This document shows, piece by piece, positions 1 to 9,200 of a DNA stretch of 15,387 nucleotides (within the stretch, counting starts at the first letter, position 1; the number at the start of each line of letters is the position of its first letter). The notes below the pieces were generated by a model. It ran no database searches. It saw nothing but the letters and a program-made list of their open reading frames with translations, and was not told where the DNA came from. The DNA is from Psilocybe azurescens (Eukaryota; Basidiomycota; Agaricomycetes; Agaricales; Agrocybaceae). The DNA lies in NCBI GenBank assembly GCA_023853785.1, contig JAJIRX010000360.1:1-15387 (forward strand). The letters are read 5' to 3'. The translations under genes and the position numbers were made by a program.

Positions 1-1
1 A

Positions 2-124
2 GCTATTGAACAGAAAATTGCCGCTGGCGACAGCGACAACGAGATAATACTACATCGACGCTCACGGTCTCCAGACCGGGAACATCCAGAATTCGGCAGA
101 AGCTCCAAAGCGAATAATCGATGA
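2..124 (+). CDS. 3' end of an unidentified coding region (partial)
   Basis: An open frame enters from the left edge and runs 40 codons to a TGA at 122-124. The peptide is charged and polar and contains the stretches IEQKIAAGDSDNE and RRSRSPDREHPEF, which look like a disordered protein C-terminus. No domain is visible and I do not recognise the family. The frame lies on the same strand as the hammerhead ribozyme 780 nt downstream and is followed by CCCAAA-rich DNA. I therefore infer that it may be the end of a retroelement polyprotein, but nothing in the 40 residues proves that. A chance open frame is possible at this length. Confidence 0.35.
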   Translation, partial: AIEQKIAAGDSDNEIILHRRSRSPDREHPEFGRSSKANNR

Positions 125-156
125 AATAATTAATAGCGACTTTGTCGCGATACGCT

Positions 157-173
157 ACCCCAAACCCCAAACC
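157..173 (+). repeat. Short CCCCAAA run
   Basis: ACCCC followed by AAACCCC-type units. It resembles the longer run at 241-275 and the one at 1029-1057. The motif is C-rich and telomere-like in style but is not the usual fungal CCCTAA. Confidence 0.6.
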
Positions 174-240
174 GTATGTAATTATTAAATGCTACAGAGT
201 GACTCACATCAACTCACAAGCACACTTTGATTCGTAATAG

Positions 241-275
241 CCAAACCCAAACCCAACCCAACCCAAACCCAAACC
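241..275 (+). repeat. Degenerate CCCAAA/CCCAA tandem repeat
   Basis: About six units of CCCAAA or CCCAA in a row. On the minus strand this reads (TTTGGG)n, which is G-rich and telomere-like. It lies between the partial coding end and the hammerhead ribozyme. Confidence 0.8.
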
Positions 276-384
276 GAACTTACCCAAACAGGTAATACTA
301 ACAGTTACCTTATTAGGGAAGGATACCGCTATTCGCATCGACGGTCGAATTGTCGAAACGTCTCGATCGAGCCAACGGATCTTA

Positions 385-475
385 CCGAAAACGAAGCACC
401 GCCGGTTTAGTAAGTAACGCCCAACACTACGGTTAGTAGCGTCGCCGAACACGAAGCACCGCCGGATTAGTAGGT
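385..475 (+). repeat. 31-bp direct repeat, copies offset by 60 bp
   Basis: Copies at 385-415 and 445-475 match at 28 of 31 positions and share the core ACGAAGCACCGCCGG. The intervening and flanking sequence does not align at the same offset, so this is an isolated duplicated motif and not a continuing tandem array. Confidence 0.75.
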
Positions 476-903
476 TCGAACCCATTAACTCGGCCTTGTA
501 CAAAGTAGGTCGGCCCGGGCCCGGAATTTATTCTGGGGCAGCGTTAGTAGTATGAATAGACTGCTATTATTGCAGAAGTCTATGGTCTATTCTCGACCTG
601 GTTGGTAAGCTATTACTCGAATATGACTAACGTTTAGTCAGAAACACTAGATCGGAGCAACTCTAGTCCACCGATTCATAATCAAAGTGACTCGATAACT
701 AATCATCCACGATATTATTGGAAACGAGCTTGATCAGCTCTATTGTAATTAGTCAGTAAGACCTCTGACGTTCCCGTTTTAGGACGAGAAAGATTACAAA
801 GGTAATACAAAACGATTAGGGAATCGATAGTCGATTCGCTAAGAATAGGCGCTTAGCTTAGTAAACACGCGCTTATTTTAGGAGCATATAGTAATATTCC
901 TTA

Positions 904-981
904 CGTACGATAGCTACTGATGAGTCTATAAAGACGAAATGGCTACTTTGGATACCCCTCCAAAGCTATTTAGCCTGTACG
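904..981 (+). ncRNA. Type I hammerhead ribozyme
   Basis: The complete hammerhead core is present in order. Stem I is formed by 904-908 with 977-981 (CGTAC/GTACG, 5 bp) and 913-916 with 971-974 (GCTA/TAGC, 4 bp), separated by an internal loop (GATA at 909-912, CT at 975-976). CTGATGA is at 917-923. Stem II is GTCT/AGAC (924-927 with 932-935) closed by ATAA. GAAA is at 936-939. Stem III pairs 939-943 with 965-969, has a 3-nt bulge, then TTTGGA/TCCAAA (947-952 with 959-964) with loop TACCCC. The NUH site is AUU at 968-970, so cleavage is predicted after position 970. Stems II and III are closed and stem I is open, which is type I topology. The stem I internal loop sits where natural hammerheads make a tertiary contact with loop II. 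Such ribozymes occur in retrozymes, Penelope-like elements and other retroelements. AUU is permitted but is not the commonest cleavage triplet, so activity is inferred. Confidence 0.85.
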
Positions 982-1262
982 CCCCAACACTTACAGTGTA
1001 ACTACACAGCTGCTTGCATTAAATTGCGCCCCCCCTCACCCCCAAACCCCAAACCCCTGATATCAAGCGTTGGCAGCGCTACGTTTGCCTTCGCCGCCTC
1101 TTAGCCGTGTCAGCCGTGCTCAAGCTCATTGTTTGTATCCTGTGAGTTACTTTTCTTGCGGACTTGTCTCTTTCCACACTAATATTCCACAGCAGCCGGC
1201 ATCTCTTTAATAATTCAGAGGAGCAGGTCGCTCTTTTCTTTGGACCAAATATGCGCTCTTAG
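982..1262. other. Non-coding flank of the ribozyme
   Basis: No gene is seen. It contains a third C-rich run (1029-1057, CCCCAAA units after a long C stretch). This run is downstream of the predicted ribozyme cleavage site, so CCCAAA-type repeats lie on both sides of the ribozyme. Confidence 0.5.
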
Positions 1263-1724
1263 TCACTCACACAGTATCGGCCCAACTTCAGCTAATCCGC
1301 TACTGGTCAATTCCTTGTCAACCGGCAGTTCCGGGCCGTTCGACTTCATGCATTTTCGGTTGAGTTTGGGATTTTGCAAAATATCAAACGGATCAATCAG
1401 TCCGATGTGTGGCAGAAGATGTACGTCATCAAAATAATGAGCGTATCGCGACGCTCCATTCCATAACAGTTTCCTATTGATTTATTTTCTACCATCAGGG
1501 TCGCCGAACGAGTATTATTGAGATGGCCGGTCCTGGAGCCTTGAGCGCTATGTCAATCCCAAAATCGGCCCTCAAATCTGCAAGGTTGCTGCCCTCAAAA
1601 ATAAATAAACATACCATTGTGAGAGGCAAGACGACTCACAGAGAACACAGAATCTCAAATTTTGGTCCTCAAAAAGGACAAGATTTGACAATTTCTGGGC
1701 CTCAAAAATTGCAGACACCAACCA
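1263..1724 (-). CDS. Unidentified minus-strand gene fragment with one intron
   Basis: A 69-codon exon at 1473-1263 ends in TGA (1263-1265). It follows a 141-nt intron (1474-1614) with a perfect fungal donor GTATGT, a CTGAT branch-like motif and an AATAG acceptor. Splicing joins it in frame to an upstream open stretch (about 1615-1724) that contains LVLFEDQNLRFCVLCESS. The last exon contains YFDDVHLLPHIGLIDPFDI. The residue mix looks like a folded protein, but I recognise no domain. A TGA at 1725-1727 interrupts the same frame, and an ATG lies 48 nt further upstream at 1773-1775. The 5' end is therefore unresolved: another intron, a damaged start or a pseudogene. The upstream exon overlaps repeated TTGAGG(G)CC-type motifs, which weakens it. 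Confidence 0.35.
1558..1708. repeat. Four diverged copies of a CCTCAAA-type motif
   Basis: Related 19-20 bp segments occur near 1558-1577, 1581-1600, 1653-1671 and 1690-1708. Each has the form CAA-rich, then GG(C/T)CCTCAAA. The spacing is irregular. They overlap the putative intron and upstream exon of the minus-strand fragment. Confidence 0.4.
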
Positions 1725-1994
1725 TCAGGATGTAAGGGTTCCCCTTCGTCTGCGCACGAAATAGGCAATTCCCATGCGCCACACTCGAGTCAAGCCGCAC
1801 CTAATTCCGAGCATGAAAGTATTTCGCACTTGATTTCTTTTCACACATATTTCTTATTGTTTTAATTGTATTGACTCGTTCCGTAGACAATCCATACGCA
1901 CTTTTCATCCCACACTTATTATTTAGTTACTCATCTTCATTCCCACATTCCCCATCTATTTTTTCATAACTGACTCTTCTGAATACCTAGCTAG

Positions 1995-2002
1995 TATAAA
2001 TA
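1995..2002 (+). promoter_or_regulatory. TATA box (TATAAATA)
   Basis: TATAAATA is followed about 40-60 nt later by a C/T-rich stretch (TCCCTTTTACTCACCC), the usual layout of a fungal TATA promoter. No convincing gene follows, so it may drive a transcript I cannot define, belong to a repeat end, or be chance. Confidence 0.4.
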
Positions 2003-3242
2003 CAGTCGCTTTGTACACTAGAACGGGAGTGAAATCGATCCTCCCTTTTACTCACCCACTCTCGTCTCCCTTGGAACCTCTCGAGACGAACGGAGTTCAT
2101 CTCCCTTGTTCAAACGTGAACTCACCGGACATTATCGTCCTTCAAGGAGCTTCCTGGGGCTTGTTTTGTCTGGCTAGTGAGACCTCCATCAATTTGGCAT
2201 CAATAATCATAATGGGATGGTCACCTTCCAAACATGGAGAATGGCACTGCAGGACACAGATTCCTTGGCATATGGGTACAGATGAGATTTCAATAATATA
2301 AACAATTTTTATGTATACAGTGGCATACAATATGTATATAAATCAAGTTTTTGGGTGGGAGGCTGCATCCCTGCAGTTATTGGGCAGTGTTTTGAGTTGC
2401 ACCTACCTGGAGGGATGAAACACATGACTTACCTCTCAAAAATATTTCTTGATGGGGTCCCTTTGGGTTCGAACCCACGAGCTCCAGGCTTGCCTTTGAA
2501 CGAAATTCATCCGTGGACTCCTGGCGCTTCGTACCCTGGGACAACAGGAGAGACTGGTCCAACACCAGATTTTGAGCCTATTTTTATGGTTAATGAAGTA
2601 GCTAAGGGCTTTGACTAGGGGGGTGACTGAAGTGACAACGGGAACTCGGATGTTGCTGGCTGTAATACTAACCCTTCGAATGATTCTTTATTTTTATGGC
2701 GGGTCAAGCTGTCTTTGTGTTTTTCTGCTTCCAAATTTGAAGTCTCACAGATGCCGAGGTCTCGCTGTGACGACAGGCTCTATGGTCATCCACTGGCAGA
2801 TCGTGTAGAGGCAGAACGGCCGCACGGGGACAGTAAAGTACCCCCTGCAGTAGAAGGCTTCCTCTTAAATACCCGCTCCTGTTATCGACGACTTGATTTG
2901 GGTGAGCTGTATACGGCGACGTGCGTGGCTCATTGCTAGAGTGTCTTAGTAAACGCCGCTTCCGGAGCTAATAATAGACTCCCTTATTACCCATTAATCC
3001 GTTGCCTGTTGGAATATATCCTGCAATTTGCTAATATCAATGTCGGGCGGATTGAACGTTCTACCTGTATCTATACAGCGTGATAGATCAAAGTTACCTC
3101 TGGTCTAAAGAGAATTTCCCTTCAGTAACTGAGAGTGTGGGCACGGATACTGCATTCAAGTTGAAGCAAAAGAATCTACATACTCTGACGGCAAATGTTG
3201 CTATACAGTACAAGACGAAGCGGAGCTAAGCTAGCTTCTCCT
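2003..3242. other. Long stretch without a convincing gene
   Basis: Several open frames of 62-96 codons exist on both strands, but none has a recognisable domain, a good start context or splice support, and several overlap each other on opposite strands. A TATATAAAT stretch lies near 2335. The part next to 3243 is the probable 3' untranslated region of the large minus-strand gene. Confidence 0.5.
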
Positions 3243-6200
3243 TCACATGTAGAATTCGCTTCTTCCTGGATAATGCGGCTCCGGGTCGAAATTGGTGTCC
3301 TCCTGGGCAAGAGGTGATTGTGACACCAGTCGTACACTCGGCACGATTCCTATGCGAATCATTCGAACACCTGCAAAACAAGCTCTGACACCTGATATTC
3401 AGAAAATGTTTCGAAGACATACCTCCACTCAGCACCCCCTTACTAGGCCGTCCACAGCCGCTTTCCCCCAGCCCCCCTCCCAGATGTCTCTATGGTTCTT
3501 GACGTTACGGATCATTTGCCCACCAACGGTTGTGAATTCACTGGTGAGGGTGGGAATCGCAGATTCCATAGCGACGTCTTTGGCAACATTGACCACCGGC
3601 TTCAAGCCGTTTTAGCAGCTCTTGCGATGACGCTTGCAATTGATTCATCTTCCACTTCTGTGATAGTTATTTTGCCCGTAAGTGCACCGAGGCCTGCCTT
3701 GCTTGCGATCTTGCTGCCAAACCACTTCAGTGTGCTACCAACGGCCGAGACGCCCGTTCGTGCCGATATACTTTCCATGTATTCGAGTATCATTGCGGGG
3801 ACCCCGTAGCCCCCACAAATCCGAAGACAGCACCTCCTAGCATGCTTCCTCCCCACGAGACGTTGCTTAGGTTCTTTTGCTTGTAAACGACAGCATTGAA
3901 TGCCGCCATGCCGTCGTATTGAAGTCCGCTGATCCCAGCACCCAGAACGATGCCGCCTAGCGGGGTAGTTCTGGGAACACTACCTCCAGGGTGATTCCAG
4001 CTGTGATTGCGAACAAATCTACGTCTCTAACGAGGGGTTCAGCAATTTCACACACTCGTTTTTCAAGTAGAAGTGCTTACAAATGCCAAGCTAGGTGCCA
4101 CCAAAAGGACATATTACCATTGAAATCGAAGTAGTTGATGGGGTCGTTACGTGAGAAAGCGTATTGGTTGAGGATTGATGCCGTAATACCCTGCAGCGAG
4201 ACGGGGACGTTATCGAGAGCGGTGAACCGTCCAGTCTAGCATGAGTGAGCTTTGTTGGAAAATCCTAGCGACTATACATACCGCGGGGTCATAGAATCTA
4301 GCGCCGTAGTAGTACAGTCCCTCGAAAAGCTCTTTGCTGCTGTACTTGTAGAAAGAGATGTCGCTGCCCGAGGTCAGGGTAGCCGTGCCAAAGTCATCGT
4401 AAGAATATGTCGTCAAGATAGTTCCACTCTCGTCCGAAACAGCGATTACGCTTCCTAAGTGATCGACGTGGTGATACCTCGAGGATTGGCTCGACTTCCC
4501 AGAAGCGTCTGTAGAGGTCGATATACTGGCACGCCGACCCTGATATACGAGATACACAATCTGTGTTGTCGTACTACTTGCCGAGTGGGAGTCGGATTCA
4601 GTACCAGAGTCGGACTGGGAGCCAGTAGCTTGCACCCTAACTTCGTATCTCTCCGATGGATAGTAAGTTGTGGAGTCGCTAGTGGCGGCTTTGACCATGC
4701 GTCCCTTGAGTCATAGAGGAATGTCGTAGAATTTATCGACGTCATTCGTCCAAAGGAATCGTAGGTCATGGTTCGGACCACATCGCCTGAGCCGTCCTTC
4801 TCCGTCGCAAGGTACCCATCCCTTGTATACTCGAAGGTGGAGAGCACTTCATCAGATGAGGAGTTGATGCTTCCCAATTGCCATCCATTATTAACAAAGG
4901 TGTTACCGTCCTTAGTAAGAACATTACCGCCGCTATCGTATGTATACTTGCTGCTTTGTACATTAGAAGACGAAGCTTCTACTAGTTGGTCTATTACAAC
5001 GCTTCAGTCTTTGCAATCATCAGACTTGTGATAGAATACCTCACCGTCAAGGCTATATATGTAGCTGCGATTGGTGTCGTCGGAGGAAGATGAGTTGTAT
5101 GCAGTAAGGCGGCTGAAAGGATTCAGCGTCCATGTCTGCTGAATAAGATCCGTGCTATCTTGTGACAACACAGCTTCAACAGGGACTCCGTTGTCGGCTA
5201 AAGTGACGGTATTTGTCAACCCGTTGCCCAAATTGAAACCCTGTGGTGAGAAGAAGGCATTGTCAAAATCAGTGAACGCGGTCGAAACACTCGTGTTACC
5301 ACTCTGGAGCTGAACTCCGTTGACGACGCTGCTATTGCTGAAGTATGTTCTGGTTAGTACAGAGCTATCAGGGTTTGTGACCGTGCTGAGAAGGTAACCA
5401 GTGGTAAACGCGAATGATGAAGTGAAAGTCTGTCCGTCAAGCGAGAGGGAAGACATTTGCATGCAGCCTCGTGTGTCGTACGTAAAGGCTTCCGATACTC
5501 CTGTGGAAGACACGATGGACGAAAGCCGACCGAGTGCCCCGGCGTTCGCGTCGTCATAGGAGTAGGCAACCGTCTCTTCTGGTGCTGTTCTCGTAGTGAG
5601 ACGGTAAAGGTAATCCTGTTCGAAAAAAACTGAAGAGCTAGTGCATTCGTTGGTAACGGTCTTCGTCCCCGAGTCGTCATCGTAACTGACGGAGAAGTTA
5701 CTGATGATGCTAGGCGTAATATTATCAGGATTGGATATGGTACGACTCGTCAAGCGGGAGATCCCATCCCAGTTCTGTGACACGCAAACACTGCTAGGAT
5801 CGGTGACACTGGTCACTCGGTGTAAAGCGTCGACGGCTGTAGTGATAGTTTGCCCAAGCCCGTCCACCGATGCAACAGTGAGAGGGAGCGTAAATAGATG
5901 GGATCCACTTTCGAAGTTTGCGAACTGCTCGTAGATAGTCTTCGTAACCTTATTGTCGACCGAATTCGTTTGGGTGATGGTCGTTTGATTATTGGCGTAG
6001 TTATAGTCGTACGTCACTGTAAAGGGTGCTGCATCCGAGTCGACAGACGGACAAAGTGCCCGAGTTCTCCTCGAAAGACCATCGTACGAAAAAGTGGTGA
6101 AAACTGGATTGGCGGTATTGGAAGTGTACTTGCGACAATGTTCGAAGATGCGGCCGGCACCATCGTAGGCGACTTGATTGTATACGATTTCCGTCATGTC

Positions 6201-9200
6201 AGACACATTCGGTATGGCTTCTTTCCAGGGCCGTCCCGATCCGTCCAAGTAGGTCGTCATAGTGCTCCACGAGTTTGTCGAAGAATCGCAGATAATGTCC
6301 TTGACGCAGATGTAACAGTTATCGTCGTCCATCTGATATGCCCACTTCCCTACCACTGTCAAGCTATCAGCACACTCTCCCTCCGATACCTGAACCACTC
6401 GACCCAACACATCGTACTCACGCCCTCTGATGTAGCCGTTGGGATCGGTCGCCGATGCCACCTGCCCGACGCCAAAATCGTATGAAGCCGAAGTTGTAAG
6501 TGATGAGGTATCATCAACGGACGATGTGACAGACACTGGGAAAGTATACGTCGTGTCGTAAGTAAAGGTGCTTGACGCCTGCCAAGGACCCTCTGCCTTG
6601 ATCAAATTCCCGGCTGCGCCATAGGAGCAATTTTCCACGATTGAGCTCGAATCGGAAACCCACTTCGTGATCTGGCTGACGGCCGCTGTGCCTGTGAGAT
6701 ATATGAAGCTGGTCTGCTTCATAAGAGTGTTGCCTGAGGTGATCGATTTAGACGCTGGACGTCCGATTATCCATTTGTTGGTGTCGTTGTTGTACGTCTG
6801 TGATATGACAAGGTCTGGTTTTCCTGCCGTGGAGATTGTGGATTTGACCAGGTTGGCATACGAGTCGTAGTCATGGGCGACGTCGACAGAGTACGAGAGG
6901 TTTCCGTTCTCGTACAAGGACTGTGTGATAGATGGTATTGTCGTGTAGCATTGGGTACCGTGGCCAGAAAAAGAGGCGCTCAAGGAGTAGGTGGTGCTCT
7001 TCAACATGATGGGAGTGTCGGGCGTCGAAACGTCTTGCGTCTCGGACTTTACCATTTGACCGATGCATGGGAACGACTGCAGGTAATAGTTGGTTGTAGA
7101 CGTCCCCAAAACGTCGGACGTATGCGTGATAGTTTTGAAACCGAGCCATCCTCTCCCATCGAAAGCCATTCTGGCGTTTCCGTAAGAGTAATCAACCGTC
7201 GATGTAATCGTGGGCTGAACGGATGGAAGAGCACAGCTAGTGAACTGCTTGACGACATATTTTGGGAAACGAACGAGCTGTGATCGGGTGCAACCATTCA
7301 CGCTCGGCGTAGCAACTGAGGAGTCGATAGCCAGTTGGGAGCTCGAGAGCCTTGATAGCGCATTGACGTAAGGATTGGCAGCACCGGTGCCATCAGAAGA
7401 CTCAACGTAGACCGTTGCGTCGGTCAATGGTGCGTATATGACTGAAAGCGTGGCGCCGAGCCCGTTGGTGTATCCGACAATATGGTTAGCTGGAGCATCG
7501 GAAACTGCGCAAGGAAGGCTAGTCATGTCAAGTTGATTCGAGTTGTCGTTGTAATAGCAGAATAAACAGTCCGTCCTGCCAACGCCCCGTAGGTCACCAA
7601 AATATGGAGTGTAATTTTGCAAAGATGAGCCCGACGGTGGTTGAGTGACGCCTGAAACGGTGACGAACCCATCTCCCGAGAAATGAAGAATCGAGACGTC
7701 TGTTTCAACCGCGGTGTCTGAGTAGCAGATGTTTATAAGGTCCAACGACGACGTCGAAGTGATCGGACACACGCTGATATTGCCGTCATAAGCTATAGAC
7801 GTGGAAGTAAGTTCGGAGACGGAGAAAGATGACCCAGTGCTGCGCAGCGTTTGCCATTGAAGGTGGCTGTTATCGTCCTTTGACACAAAAGCACTCCCGT
7901 CTTCCCATCTGGTTCAGGAAGAGCCAAGAACGCGGCGTTGTCGGACGAAGAAAGACTGGTACCAATGCTATCGAAAGGACTGTCTTGTATGAACGTCAAA
8001 TTGCCTTGCCGAGACTCAAAGAAGCTGATGGTATATCCTCCACTGCCCGAAGCGGAGAACAAGAAGATATCGCTGGCACTGCAAAGGGCACACTCAGGTC
8101 AACGAGTTTCAGGACAAGCAAAGATTGTTTACCCATTGCCATTAAAATCTGCGATTACCACCTGTGCCTTTGTGATATCCACTCCGCTAGGGCCTTGTAC
8201 AGTCAACGTATCGGAAATAGAAGTTCCGTTGCTAAAGAGCTGAACCAGATTGGTAGACCCGCTGTCGTTATAGATATACACGAGACCGACATTCCCGTTA
8301 CCCTATTGCAGAAATATAGCGGTCTGGAAGCCTCAAAAACGCGGAGGCAACTGACCTGAAAATCACCAGAAAAATACACGCCATCTGATCCCGGATAGGC
8401 AAACTTTACTGCGGATTGTGCTGTATATCCGCTTTCCGTAGATAGCAATACCGTGAAAGTGTCTTGGACGTTGTCGGTATCTCTGGAGATGGATAGCTGG
8501 TCGATCATATAGAAGACCTTGCACAAAGAATGATAAAACGCACCAAGTCAGTCCTGCCATCGCCATTAGCATCTAACGGGAGGAGTTGATAAGGGTACGA
8601 AAGGCTCGTAGATCCAGAATCGGATCGAGCGGTTGTAGAGATTTTCCCTGTACCATTAGAAAGATAGATGTCGAGACGTAGCTGGTTGGCTTGATCTTCG
8701 GAGGCGAGAATGAGATCCGTTGTACCGGAGCCGGTGACATCTACTGGTATAATTTGAAAGCTTGACGAGGCTGTGTCAATAGAGTCGAGAGCGACACTCT
8801 GGTCGAACACAGAGGTAACACAGTCGCTCCAGTTGAACGTCAGAGGCGAGACGGAGGCGCCGGAAGAATCTGATAACGTGACAGTTTGGAGACGACTGAC
8901 GCCTGTCACTGGAGCATAGTCGTAACCAAAAGTGTGCGTATGAACGAGATTGCCCCCGAACGAAGAAGAGATAGAAGCAAGTCGCTGGTCCAATTTGACG
9001 GAGGATCCTCCCACAAACTCGACTCGAGTGTCGGTCCTACTCTCGTAAGAGAAGGTGATCTTCCGTTGATGATCCATGTCGAGGGTTCGATTACCGCCGT
9101 AACTGATGCTGGCAATGGTAAGGAAACCATTGTCGTCGGCTGGGGTGTAGGTATAAGAGATGTAATTGGCGAATGGGTCGCATGTTTCAGCAAGTGCCCA

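Larger units (their letters stand above)
125..903. other. Non-coding stretch with short repeats
   Basis: No convincing gene. The stretch holds degenerate CCCAAA runs, a 31-bp direct repeat and a GC-rich palindrome (CCGGGCCCGG) near 515. An open frame on the minus strand at 204-503 is built from these repeats, including a Gly-Phe-rich tail read from the CCCAAA run, and is not credible as a gene. Confidence 0.5.

Noticed and set aside
473..483. GGTTCGAACCC, a perfect tRNA box B-like word (also at 2465-2476)
   Set aside because: No box A or acceptor stem is found at the right distance on either strand. The word is a palindrome and can arise by chance.
204..503. 99-codon minus-strand frame with a repeated RRCFVFG motif
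   Set aside because: It is made from the 31-bp direct repeat and the CCCAAA run; the protein repeat only mirrors the DNA repeat.
1240..1437. 65-codon plus-strand frame
   Set aside because: It is antisense to the better-supported spliced minus-strand exon at 1263-1473 and has no domain.
2011..2618. Overlapping frames of 62-96 codons on both strands after the TATA box
   Set aside because: No domain, no credible start context, and opposite-strand overlap. The first ATG is only about 9 nt past the TATA box, so it cannot start that transcript.
3978..4004. A second short intron near the break at 3962-3985 (27 nt, GTAGTG..CTAG)
   Set aside because: 27 nt is too short for a spliceosomal intron, and removing it leaves the wrong frame. 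A one-base frame break explains the region better.
5898..6485. 195-codon plus-strand frame
   Set aside because: It lies wholly antisense to the clear YD-repeat coding of the RHS gene.
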